Shown here piece by piece: positions 17,482 to 25,777 of a stretch of DNA of 38,048 nucleotides (the first letter of the stretch is position 1; each line of letters opens with the position of its first letter). A program made the position numbers and the translations under genes. Under the pieces are notes generated by a model. That model ran no database searches. It was given only the letters and a program-made list of their open reading frames with translations, and was not told where the DNA came from. The DNA comes from Bryobacterales bacterium (lineage in GTDB: Bacteria > Acidobacteriota > Terriglobia > Bryobacterales > Bryobacteraceae). The stretch is taken from positions 1 to 38,048 of the forward strand of contig JADLCT010000073.1 of NCBI GenBank assembly GCA_020847045.1, read 5' to 3'.

Positions 17482-19622
17482 TTCGCGGTCAACTCAAATA
17501 CAGTGATGGAGTGCGCCGGGAACCGGTGCTCAATCCGGCTATCGGCGATTATCCCGGAACGCTGTAGTTGAATCTCGCCGGGCCCTCCCTTGGAAAAACG
17601 GCCGCCCAGCTCGAACTCCGCCTGCCTCGCCCACTGCACGCCCGGCGCCTGGAAAAGTTCGGTTCCCGTGTTGGCGTCGGGGCTCGTTCCGTTCAGCGTG
17701 TAGACCACGCCTCGCCCGCCCGCTGTAAATCCCGTCACCTTCACCACTCCCTGCACGGCTTCCGTAAGGTCCTTGTTGATCACCAACACAAAGAGCGTCC
17801 GTCCCGAGCCGTCCAGCGACGACACGGCGTCGAGCAGCGGTACATTCCGGGCCTCGCGCACCCAACCCACGGCCGGCGAATCGAACACCGGCGAACTCGT
17901 CTCGGTCCTCACCAGCCGGCTGCCGAAGTGGCGCGTGAATAGTTGCGCGGCGTAATAGCCCGCCTGCGGGACAAAGCGCCCGCCGCGTTTGCCGATCCAC
18001 CCCATATACAGCGGATCCACAAGCTTGAATGCGTTGGCGGCCTCCATGTGCGGTTGCTCGATAAACACCTTAAGGACGGCGGCCGTATAGAGCGCCGAGG
18101 CGAGCGTCTTGGCGTGATCCACCCAACGTCCAGAAGACGTCACCTGAAAATAGGGTCCCCACTCGGTAACGGCGATGCCAATGCGGCCGGCGTGCTCCGG
18201 CGCTGTCCGCGCAATCTTCCGGCTCAGCGCCTCCAGGCTCCGCCCGATTTGGGCCGGCGCGGCCAGCATCGCCCGGTACACATCGTCCGTCCTCAGGCCC
18301 CGTTCGGAGACAATGGCCGGCGCGTAGCCGTTGTGCACGGCGAGGAAGTCCATCTCCGGAGCCGCACGCCGCAGCACGGTCTCCGTCCACCCCGGATAGC
18401 TCTGATAGGCGTTGCCGTAGTTCTCCTCGCCCAAGGCGCCCACCTTGATGCCCGGATCAGCCGCTTTCATCGCACGTGAAAACTCGATGAACCTCTCCGC
18501 ATACGCTTCCGGACTCATCGTCGAAGCCTTCGAGTGTGGTGAGTTGTCCTTCACATAGATCTCGTTGCCCACCTCCCAATAGGTCACGCGGCGGCCCTGC
18601 CCGTTCACGTAGCGCACCCAGGCAGCCGCCTCCTCCGCCGTGCCAGTCGCCACATTCACCGTGATCAGCAACTCACCGCCCACCTGCCGCGCGAAGTCCA
18701 AAGCCTCATCGGTGCCGAAGCGGTGCACGGACTCACCGCCACTGGGGGAGTGCGCCGTCCGCTTCCGGCGGGCACGCGGTCCGATGCCGTCGCGCCAGTG
18801 GTAAAAATCGGAGAAGATCCCGCCGGGAAAGCGCAACAGCGGCGGGGCCAGATCACGCGTCAACGAAACGATCTCCGGCTCCAGACGATCAGCCCCGGCG
18901 TCCCAGATGCCGTTGCCGTCCCAGATCCATTCGATGTTGGAGCCATAGAGTTGACGGGGAATTTCGCGCACCACGCGGGAGGCGTCCACGCGAATCACGG
19001 CCTCTCCGCCCGCCCGCGCCCCGGTTTCGCCCGTACGCGCCGGGGCAGCGCCGGCGGCATCTTCCAGCGAAAGCGACACGTCATCCACCAACGCCTCACC
19101 GGACGTTCCCTTGGCCAGGCACAGGAGCACAAGGAAGTCGATGCCGCTTGCCGGAATCTCCAGTTCCGCGCTCCGCCGCTCCCATCCGGCAGGAGAAGAC
19201 TCGCGGTTCAGTTCCACGAATCGCGGGCCCGAACTGCCGATCGCATACACCGCCACGGCCGCCGTGGCGCCGCCGCTGGCGGCCAGCCAGGCGCTTACGG
19301 TCACCCTCCGGCCCAGAAACTCCTTGGCCGGAAAGCCCTGCCCCGCGCCGATGGGATCGTCGGTGATATTGGAGCCGCGGTTATTGGCGTTCGGCCTGAT
19401 CCGCAAACTGTACCGGCCTCCGTGCGCCAGCTCCCCGGTACGCTCGACCACCCCCTTTTTTCCGGCCGTTTTGGCCGGCTCCCAGATGTCCGCGCGCGCT
19501 CCCCGCCCCTCCTCAAAGCCGGCGTTCCGCACTGGACCGGCCTGTCCCGCCAGCGGATGACAGAGGAGCACGGCCGCGGCGGCAGACCGGAGGAGCGTGG
19601 ACGGACGGTCAGGCGTCCTCAT
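17478..19622 (-). CDS. Secreted GH51-like glycosidase, copy 3, inside the EPS operon
   Basis: A 714-residue protein with a signal peptide ending near residue 27 (HPLAGQA). It has a CBM4/9-like domain (VRNAGFEEG to LVDDVSLSL, about 30-190) and a barrel beginning QLYGSNIEWIWDG. The acid/base is Glu354 in YWEVGNEIY and the nucleophile is Glu487 in AVTEWGPYF; a beta C-terminal domain follows. It is a clear paralogue of the genes at 669 and 2935 but is embedded in the biosynthetic operon. Its start overlaps the Wzy-like gene by 14 bases and its stop overlaps a GT4 start by 4 bases. That placement argues that it acts on the operon's own product (release, trimming, or clearing of periplasmic polymer, as AlgL, BcsZ or PslG do in other systems). 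Substrate unproven. Confidence 0.82.
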   Translation of the reverse strand: MRTPDRPSTLLRSAAAAVLLCHPLAGQAGPVRNAGFEEGRGARADIWEPAKTAGKKGVVERTGELAHGGRYSLRIRPNANNRGSNITDDPIGAGQGFPAKEFLGRRVTVSAWLAASGGATAAVAVYAIGSSGPRFVELNRESSPAGWERRSAELEIPASGIDFLVLLCLAKGTSGEALVDDVSLSLEDAAGAAPARTGETGARAGGEAVIRVDASRVVREIPRQLYGSNIEWIWDGNGIWDAGADRLEPEIVSLTRDLAPPLLRFPGGIFSDFYHWRDGIGPRARRKRTAHSPSGGESVHRFGTDEALDFARQVGGELLITVNVATGTAEEAAAWVRYVNGQGRRVTYWEVGNEIYVKDNSPHSKASTMSPEAYAERFIEFSRAMKAADPGIKVGALGEENYGNAYQSYPGWTETVLRRAAPEMDFLAVHNGYAPAIVSERGLRTDDVYRAMLAAPAQIGRSLEALSRKIARTAPEHAGRIGIAVTEWGPYFQVTSSGRWVDHAKTLASALYTAAVLKVFIEQPHMEAANAFKLVDPLYMGWIGKRGGRFVPQAGYYAAQLFTRHFGSRLVRTETSSPVFDSPAVGWVREARNVPLLDAVSSLDGSGRTLFVLVINKDLTEAVQGVVKVTGFTAGGRGVVYTLNGTSPDANTGTELFQAPGVQWARQAEFELGGRFSKGGPGEIQLQRSGIIADSRIEHRFPAHSITVFELTAK

Positions 19623-21168
19623 GCAGCCACTCCAGTTCCGCCGATCTTTGATCCGGAAACAGTCCCGGCGCCGTGTTCAGAAGACCCACCACCAGGGCGA
19701 AGGTGAACAGCAGCGGATCCACCCAGTAGGAGAAGTCGATCACCTGCTGCAAAATCACGCCCAGCATGCCCGAGGCCATGCCGATGCACGCCAGTTGCAC
19801 ATCACCCCACACACGCCGCAGAGCGCGCCACGCAACGAATGCCACACCCGTCAGATAGACAAGAAAACCCAGCGCGCCCAACGCCCCGGCTTCCACCGGA
19901 ACGTAGAGAAAGCCGTTGCCCACCACGGCGAGCGCGCGCGACTTCACCTTGGTCACCAGAAATTCGTCGTTGTCGATCGCCCATCGAAGTCCGGGGAAAT
20001 ACTTCACCAGGTGGAAGGCCGAGTTGTTCAAGCCGACGCCAGTCACGGGGAAGTCCTCGATCATGCGCAGTGCCACGCGTGTACTCTCCACCCGTTGATC
20101 CACCGAAGCCGAGAAGTCTCCCGTGAACCGCTTGTAGATCTTCTCCCGCAGCGGATAGAGCCCAATTCCCGTCAGCACGGCCGCCAACGCCAGCATCCCC
20201 ACGAACCGCTGGGCCGTGAGGCGATAGGTGGCCACCATGGCCAGGGCGACCAGCAGCGCCTGCCCCGCCGCCAGCGCCCATGGCCAGCGCGAGAGGGTGC
20301 AGGCCAGCCCCACCGCTCCGGCGGCCGCCACCGCGCCGGCCACCCAGCGCACGCGCGGCCAGCGTGTGCCGAGCAGCAGGGCCAGAGCCACCGGCAGCAC
20401 CTGAAGCAGGTAACAGGCCAGATTCGGCGGGTGGTTCATGGTTCCGGTCGCCCGCACGGAGCCGTAGAAGGACTCCTGGCTGAATACCTTTCCGAAGCGG
20501 CCGGGACCGGAGGGCAGTTGCTCCACGCCGATTACGCCACTGCGCCCGGTGACAATTTCCTTCAATCCCACGCTGGACTGAAACACCATGGCCAGGGCTA
20601 AGGCGGCCACGCAGATCCACCACTCGCGCCGGTTCAAGTACCGGTTCGTGTACCAGAGAATGAAGCCGAACTTCACCGAACGCCACAACTCGAACACGCC
20701 CCACTCCGGCCTCTCGGCGCCTGCCAGCGATACCACCCAGGCGAGCACCAGCGGCAAATACCACGGCCAGAACGGAGGCCCCTTCGGTTCCGGCCGATCC
20801 CTGTTCACGACGCGCATGTAGATTACATGCAGCAACAGCCCCAGCAGAAACACGTCGGACACGATCCAATACGGCCCCTGCGAGCCGTGCCGGCCGAAAA
20901 GAGACTCAAAGGAGAAGTACTGCCGGTTATAAGTGAGCGTGAAGATCCAACCCACCAACAGAAAATGCTTCGGGTGCGGGTAGACCACCATGAGGAAAGG
21001 CAGACTGGCCAGCACGCCGGCGATGATCCACTGCTTCAAGCCGCCTTCGGCCAGCCAGAGAGCCGCCGAAAACGCGACGGCCGAGCACGCCAGCGCGCCG
21101 ATGACGTTGACGAGTGGCTGCACCGGGAGAGCCCGTCCCGTGTCCACGCGAAAGATCAGCCGTGCCAT
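19609..21168 (-). CDS. O-antigen ligase/polymerase (Wzy-like) membrane protein
   Basis: A 519-residue polytopic inner-membrane protein with roughly ten to twelve hydrophobic segments. It has the Wzy_C/O-antigen ligase signature region: RATGTMNHPPNLACYLLQ, then SRWPWALAAGQ, a large periplasmic loop, and RVALRMIEDFPVTGVGLNN. Such proteins join lipid-linked repeat units at the periplasmic face (Wzy) or ligate polymer to an acceptor (WaaL); the two cannot be told apart from sequence. With the co-polymerase and OPX genes in the same operon, Wzy is the more likely role. It starts 12 bases after the ABC permease stop and overlaps the glycosidase start by 14 bases. Confidence 0.83.
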   Translation of the reverse strand: MARLIFRVDTGRALPVQPLVNVIGALACSAVAFSAALWLAEGGLKQWIIAGVLASLPFLMVVYPHPKHFLLVGWIFTLTYNRQYFSFESLFGRHGSQGPYWIVSDVFLLGLLLHVIYMRVVNRDRPEPKGPPFWPWYLPLVLAWVVSLAGAERPEWGVFELWRSVKFGFILWYTNRYLNRREWWICVAALALAMVFQSSVGLKEIVTGRSGVIGVEQLPSGPGRFGKVFSQESFYGSVRATGTMNHPPNLACYLLQVLPVALALLLGTRWPRVRWVAGAVAAAGAVGLACTLSRWPWALAAGQALLVALAMVATYRLTAQRFVGMLALAAVLTGIGLYPLREKIYKRFTGDFSASVDQRVESTRVALRMIEDFPVTGVGLNNSAFHLVKYFPGLRWAIDNDEFLVTKVKSRALAVVGNGFLYVPVEAGALGALGFLVYLTGVAFVAWRALRRVWGDVQLACIGMASGMLGVILQQVIDFSYWVDPLLFTFALVVGLLNTAPGLFPDQRSAELEWLHEDA

Positions 21169-21180
21169 CCCGTCCTTCCG

Positions 21181-21987
21181 TCAGTACTGCGTGAGCGATC
21201 CGTTCCTGCGTCCGATGCGGACGGCCTGATCGAATCCGATCACCCCCAGCAGGAGGAAGACGATGGAGAATACCGTCAGCCGCCCGATCGGTCCGGCCAG
21301 TTCCGCCGGCGAGGCCCCTTGCAACAAAGCGATCCGCATGCCGTCCAGCGCGTCTGTGAGCGGAATCAGCGCGCCCAGGCTTCGCAACCAGCCCGGCAGA
21401 ACGCTCGGCGGAAAGATCACACCGCTCAGCACGAGCACCGCCGTGACAATCAGCGTCATCAGCGCCTCGCCCCGCTTGATCACCAGGACAATCGCCGCCC
21501 AGGCCATGCCAGCCCCCATGAAGCACAACACCGTCAGCGCGAAGATAATCAACACCGAGCCCATGTGGGCCTGTCCCAGGTGCAGGCCGTACATCAGCGC
21601 GCCCACCACCAGGTAGAGGACAAACCGGAACGCCGACAGAAAATAGTTCCACAGCGAAGAGAAAATCAGGATTACCCACAAAGGCACGGGCGACATCAAG
21701 GTCGCCTCCAGCGTGCCGGTGGTCTGCGCCTCCCTCACCTGCTGGCCGAAGGAGATCAAACTCACCATCACCGTATCGGTCAGCGCCACGCCCACCAAAG
21801 CGAAGGCAAGGAAATTACCACCATAGCGGTCCAGTGAGGGCAGGGCCTGCGGGCCAATCATCTGGCCCACATAGTAGAGCAGGCCCAGAAGCAATATATT
21901 GCCTGTGAACTGCGCGAAAAAGGCAAACCGGTAGCTGAAGGCGATGGCCGCGTCCCGGCGGAAAAAGGAGTAGGCGAGGCGCAGCAT
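21181..21987 (-). CDS. ABC-2 type transporter permease
   Basis: I start it at the ATG at 21987, one base after the ATPase stop; the upstream open frame overlaps the ATPase gene and is noise. The 268-residue protein starts MLRLAYSFFRRDAAIAFSYR and has about six membrane segments, with the ABC-2 family feature of a cytoplasmic N-terminus followed by a helix entering the membrane. It forms the pore partner of the ATPase just upstream. In EPS context it may carry lipid-linked glycan or another surface component; its family (Drr/Nod type rather than clear Wzm) leaves the cargo open. Confidence 0.83.
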   Translation of the reverse strand: MLRLAYSFFRRDAAIAFSYRFAFFAQFTGNILLLGLLYYVGQMIGPQALPSLDRYGGNFLAFALVGVALTDTVMVSLISFGQQVREAQTTGTLEATLMSPVPLWVILIFSSLWNYFLSAFRFVLYLVVGALMYGLHLGQAHMGSVLIIFALTVLCFMGAGMAWAAIVLVIKRGEALMTLIVTAVLVLSGVIFPPSVLPGWLRSLGALIPLTDALDGMRIALLQGASPAELAGPIGRLTVFSIVFLLLGVIGFDQAVRIGRRNGSLTQY

Positions 21988-21988
21988 T

Positions 21989-23077
21989 TTATGAAGCCAC
22001 CTCCGTGGCGGCCTCAGGGGCGCCCTGTTCCTTCGCGATGATCCGGCAGAACACCTCGTCAAAGCTGGCCTGCCGGGTTTCGCACCGCAACACGCGTCCG
22101 CCCTGCCGCAGGATCGACGCGAGCACAAGCGACAATCCCTCTCCGCGCTGGTCCGCCACCAGTTGAATCACCGCGGCCCCGTCCCCGGATCTCTCCCAGG
22201 AAACCTCCCACACGCCGGCATCCGGATCGGCCCGAGGCAATTCGCTCTCGACCACCCCCTCGCACACCAGGCGGTGCAGCGACTGGCCTGCTTCGCCGAA
22301 TCGCTCCCGGATCTCCGGCACGGTACCCTGCACCACGATCTGCCCGCCGTTCACGATCACCACCCGGTCACACAACTGCTCGGCTTCGGTCAACTGATTG
22401 GTGGCCAGAATGTGCGTCTTTTCCGGATGATGCGCCCTGCTCTCGCGGATCCACTCCCGGATGCGCTGCGTGCTGACCGGGTCCAGGCTGCGCGTCGGCT
22501 CGTCGTACAGCACCACGCGCGGATCGGTGAGCAGCCCTCGCGCAATCGCCATTTTTTGACGCATTCCGGTGGAAAACGAATGGTAGGGCCGTTCGGCCGC
22601 GCCTGACAATCCCAACGCCGCCAGCAGTTCCTCGATGCGCCCGTCCACATCGCGCCGGGGCACGCGGTACAAGGCGCCAAAAAAGCGCAGATTCTCACGC
22701 GCCGACAGGCGCCAGTAGAAACTGCGCTCGTCGCACGTCACCAGCCCCATGTGTTTCCGCGCCTGCCGCGGCTCGCGGGCAACATCGACATTTTCCACGA
22801 GAATGCGGCCCGCGCTGGCCTCCAGCAGTGTGGCGATGCACTTCATCAATGTTGTCTTGCCGGCGCCGTTCGGTCCGAGCAGGCCCACCATCTCGCCCCT
22901 GCGGACCGACAGCGACACATCGCGCAAGGCCCACATCCGCCCGCCGTCGCTCCCTGTGGACTGCCCGGCCTGCTTAATCTTGCCGTAGCGCTTGGACACA
23001 CCCTCCACCAGCACCGACACGGCCTCGCCAGTGGGCTGGGTACGGGGTGAATGGCTGCCGTTTTGCGCTGTCATCAT
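21989..23077 (-). CDS. ABC transporter ATP-binding protein
   Basis: Start at the ATG at 23077 (a second ATG follows at once at 23074); the longer frame from 23140 overlaps the upstream GT2. The 362-residue ATPase has Walker A LLGPNGAGKTT (Lys74), the ABC signature as FSTGMRQKMAIA (about 168-179), and Walker B VVLYDEPT (Asp192, Glu193). There is a glycine/serine-rich insertion of about 15 residues between the first two strands, and a C-terminal extension of about 110 residues. The core resembles DrrA/NatA-type ATPases more than Wzt, and the extension is shorter than the Wzt glycan-binding domain. It pairs with the ABC-2 permease one base downstream. Confidence 0.88.
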   Translation of the reverse strand: MMTAQNGSHSPRTQPTGEAVSVLVEGVSKRYGKIKQAGQSTGSDGGRMWALRDVSLSVRRGEMVGLLGPNGAGKTTLMKCIATLLEASAGRILVENVDVAREPRQARKHMGLVTCDERSFYWRLSARENLRFFGALYRVPRRDVDGRIEELLAALGLSGAAERPYHSFSTGMRQKMAIARGLLTDPRVVLYDEPTRSLDPVSTQRIREWIRESRAHHPEKTHILATNQLTEAEQLCDRVVIVNGGQIVVQGTVPEIRERFGEAGQSLHRLVCEGVVESELPRADPDAGVWEVSWERSGDGAAVIQLVADQRGEGLSLVLASILRQGGRVLRCETRQASFDEVFCRIIAKEQGAPEAATEVAS

Positions 23078-23105
23078 CTGCCAAATTCCCGGGGTGGAAA
23101 TCCCA

Positions 23106-24107
23106 CTACAGCACCATGTGCCGGCTGCGTATACTTCCACACAGCAGCGCGCCGCAAATCAACGTCTGCCGGACAAAGATCATGCCCAGTTGCGCTACCA
23201 GCTTCGGCCAGCGCAGAGGCGGCCAGTTCCGCCGCAGGAACGGCAGAAACCAGAGGTACAAAGGCGCCAGCCCCAACAGCCACCATGGGGAGCGCATCGC
23301 CATCGACATCGCCAGCGACGCCACGGCGACGTAGTAGAGCAGATTTTCCGGCGCCACGAACGGCCCGAACCACAACAGGCGGCTGCGAATGCCTGGATAC
23401 CGCCGCATCACGGCGGGAAGATAAAACACGCGCATTTGCACGGCGAACCACCGTTTCAATGGTTCCTGGCGCACCTCATGGAACACCACCATCTCCGGCA
23501 AAAACTCCTTGCGGCGCCCTCGGCCAATCACCTTCCAGGCCAGGTCGACATCGTTGCACTCGAAGGCCACGCCCATCAGATCGCCGCGCGTCGAACCGGC
23601 GTCAAATCCACCCACTTCTTCGAACACGGTCTTCCGGTACATGACATTCGAGGTGGGGTAGATCGGGTTTTCGGCGCGCGAGTTTCCGGCGCCTACGCTG
23701 AAAAACGTATGCCGCTGGTTGGGTTTGTCCACGGTGGGGCCGGAGAGCATGGCCAGATCAGGGGTCCTGTGAAACGCCACCAGTCCCTGCTCCAGCCAGT
23801 CCTCCGGAACAACCACGTCGCTATCGGTGAAACACAGAATCCCGCCCGAGGCCAGTTCCGCGCCGCGATTGCGGCTCACCACAGGTCCGCGGTTCACCTC
23901 CATCACATGAAACTTCAGTTGCAAACCGGCATTGGCCGCGGCGAACCGGGCCACGTCCCGGTCCGTGCCGTCCGTGGACCCGTTGTCCATCACCAGCACC
24001 TCGAAACGATCCCGGGCAACCGTCTGCCGGCCCAGCGACTCGAGGAGTTCCATCAGCAGGTCCCGGCGGTCGAATGTAGGTACGATGACGCTCGCTTCCA
24101 GGCTCAT
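23106..24107 (-). CDS. Family 2 glycosyltransferase with C-terminal membrane segments
   Basis: The ATG at 24107 is preferred over the GTG at 24113 because GAGG precedes it at a good distance. The 333-residue product has the GT-A start MSLEASVIVPTFDRRDLL, the metal-binding DSD in ILCFTDSDVVV, and acceptor-side GVAFECNDVDLAWK. Membrane segments follow residue 230. It ends GSIRSRHMVL and is a paralogue of the gene directly upstream, whose stop overlaps the GTG alternative. Adds a sugar to the lipid-linked intermediate; donor unknown. Confidence 0.86.
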   Translation of the reverse strand: MSLEASVIVPTFDRRDLLMELLESLGRQTVARDRFEVLVMDNGSTDGTDRDVARFAAANAGLQLKFHVMEVNRGPVVSRNRGAELASGGILCFTDSDVVVPEDWLEQGLVAFHRTPDLAMLSGPTVDKPNQRHTFFSVGAGNSRAENPIYPTSNVMYRKTVFEEVGGFDAGSTRGDLMGVAFECNDVDLAWKVIGRGRRKEFLPEMVVFHEVRQEPLKRWFAVQMRVFYLPAVMRRYPGIRSRLLWFGPFVAPENLLYYVAVASLAMSMAMRSPWWLLGLAPLYLWFLPFLRRNWPPLRWPKLVAQLGMIFVRQTLICGALLCGSIRSRHMVL

Positions 24108-24114
24108 ACGCACC

Positions 24115-25137
24115 TCACAGCACCGGATTCCGCGCCCGCGCGCTTCCGTAGATCAGCGAACCACAAATGATGCCCTGCCGGGCCGAGACGAACGCCACGC
24201 GCGCCACCGTTTTCGGCAGGTTGATCAGCGCGTGTCTCAATCCGCCCAATAGCGCCGCCCGCAGCACATGCGGCAGCACGCCCAGCAACGCCCAGGGACC
24301 CAGCCAGAATGTGGACGCGCAGCTCAGCAACGCCACATAGAACCAGATGTTGTCCCAGGAGAAGAACAGACGTCCCAAAAGCAGATGCCGCAACTCCGGA
24401 TGGCGGCGCATCAATTCCGGCATCACGAACATGCGCGTGTGGGCCTTCAACCATTTCCACGGACTGACGCGGAACACCTCGTGATACACGACGGCGTCGC
24501 CACGGTAGGCGTAGGCAAATCCGGCCTTGCGCATGCGCCAGGCCAGATCGGAATCGCCGCAGCCGATGGGTGAATTGCCGACGTCGCCAAAAGAGAGATT
24601 CTCGACGCAGCCGCCCAGTTGCTGATATACGCTCTTGCGGTAAAAGCAGTTTCCCGAGGGATAAAACAGGTTCTCGCGTTCCGGCGCACCGTTGCGCAGG
24701 CTGAACAGCGTCACCGGCTGGCCCGGCTTGTCCGCAATATGCCCGGCCACGAACGCCATCTTCGGATCGCGCAGGAAAGGCTCCAGTCCGCGCTCCACCC
24801 AGTGCGGGTCCGCCCAGCAGTCGCTGTCGGTGCTGGCGATCACTTCTCCGCGGGCCAGTTCCACGGCGAGATTAATGGACCCGAAACACCCCAGGTTGGA
24901 TTCGTTGCGGTGATAGCGGAGCGTGACCGGCGAACGGGCCTGCAACTCCCGCATCATCTCCTCAGTGCCGTCGCTCGAGACATTGTCCACGACGAGAATT
25001 TCAAAGGTCTCCGCCGGGGCCGTCTGGCGCCACAGAGACTCGACCGCCTCCCGCAGAAGATCCCGGCGGTTTCGCGTCGGCAGGATCACTGTCACCAGCG
25101 GCTTCGCGTCGTGGCTCTGCTGCGCGATCTCGCCCAT
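24115..25137 (-). CDS. Family 2 glycosyltransferase with C-terminal membrane segments
   Basis: A 340-residue GT-A enzyme. It begins with KPLVTVILPTRNRRDLLREA, has DSD in VIASTDSDCW, and GCGDSDLAWRMRK as the catalytic-base region. After about residue 235 there are two or three hydrophobic segments. The C-terminus GSARARNPVL matches the neighbouring GT2. It starts one base after the stop of the CpsD-like gene and is followed by its paralogue 7 bases later. Likely role: early extension of the repeat unit. Confidence 0.86.
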   Translation of the reverse strand: MGEIAQQSHDAKPLVTVILPTRNRRDLLREAVESLWRQTAPAETFEILVVDNVSSDGTEEMMRELQARSPVTLRYHRNESNLGCFGSINLAVELARGEVIASTDSDCWADPHWVERGLEPFLRDPKMAFVAGHIADKPGQPVTLFSLRNGAPERENLFYPSGNCFYRKSVYQQLGGCVENLSFGDVGNSPIGCGDSDLAWRMRKAGFAYAYRGDAVVYHEVFRVSPWKWLKAHTRMFVMPELMRRHPELRHLLLGRLFFSWDNIWFYVALLSCASTFWLGPWALLGVLPHVLRAALLGGLRHALINLPKTVARVAFVSARQGIICGSLIYGSARARNPVL

Positions 25138-25138
25138 T

Positions 25139-25777
25139 TCACCGGTACCCCAGCAGATAATCCAGCCACTTCGGAAGCGGGTTCCGGTAACCCGTCATCA
25201 CCATCCCCATCAATTCGACGTTCATCGCTTCCAGCGCCTTGCGCGCCGCGGTCAGATCATCGCGGTCGCATTGCGACGGCACGCACAGAATCACGCGCGG
25301 CACCAGGGAAAGCGCCATCGCCACGTTGGAATCCCGCAGCAACGGCGGAGCGCTCAGCACCAGCATCGAGCTCTCCATTTCCAACTCCTCGACGGTGGCC
25401 CGCAGCAGGCTGAACGGCGCATCCGCGGCCAGTTCGATCTCGGCCGAAGCGTCGGCTTCGGGCACAGGCTCGCCATCCAGCGCCATCAACGGAAAGCTCG
25501 CCGCCGGGTGCGCGGGCACGGCGCGGGGCGCCGTCTGATACACCTCGATCCCCTTCGGGTGGAACTGGCGCCAGCGATGGCGGCCCGGCTCGAAGTGGAA
25601 CCACGTGCTCAGGAAGGAAAAGTTCTGGCACAGGTCGCGGGCCATCCGCACCGCCAGCGGGCTGGCGTCCCCATAAAGGGCCGTCACGGCGATCGACCGG
25701 CAACGGTGATCCCGCGACGCCTGCACGAGCTTGGTCACGGCGCCAAAGTGCTGCACCTGCCGGTCACGCCGAGCCAT
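25139..25777 (-). CDS. CpsD/BY-kinase-like P-loop protein lacking Walker A
   Basis: A 212-residue protein in the position where a tyrosine autokinase (CpsD/CapB) normally follows the co-polymerase. The C-terminal half fits that fold: MLVLSAPPLLRDSNVAMAL aligns with Walker B and the conserved PP, and ILCVPSQCDRDDL and LMGMVMTGYRNPLPKWL with the last strands. Where Walker A (GEGKST) should be, the sequence reads TALYGDASPLAVRMARDL, so the Gly-Lys-Ser/Thr is missing. The C-terminus has no tyrosine cluster, only one Tyr near the end. I infer a non-catalytic regulator or structural partner of the co-polymerase. Its start overlaps the co-polymerase stop by 14 bases. The alignment is by eye; a structure prediction would test it. 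Confidence 0.65.
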   Translation of the reverse strand: MARRDRQVQHFGAVTKLVQASRDHRCRSIAVTALYGDASPLAVRMARDLCQNFSFLSTWFHFEPGRHRWRQFHPKGIEVYQTAPRAVPAHPAASFPLMALDGEPVPEADASAEIELAADAPFSLLRATVEELEMESSMLVLSAPPLLRDSNVAMALSLVPRVILCVPSQCDRDDLTAARKALEAMNVELMGMVMTGYRNPLPKWLDYLLGYR

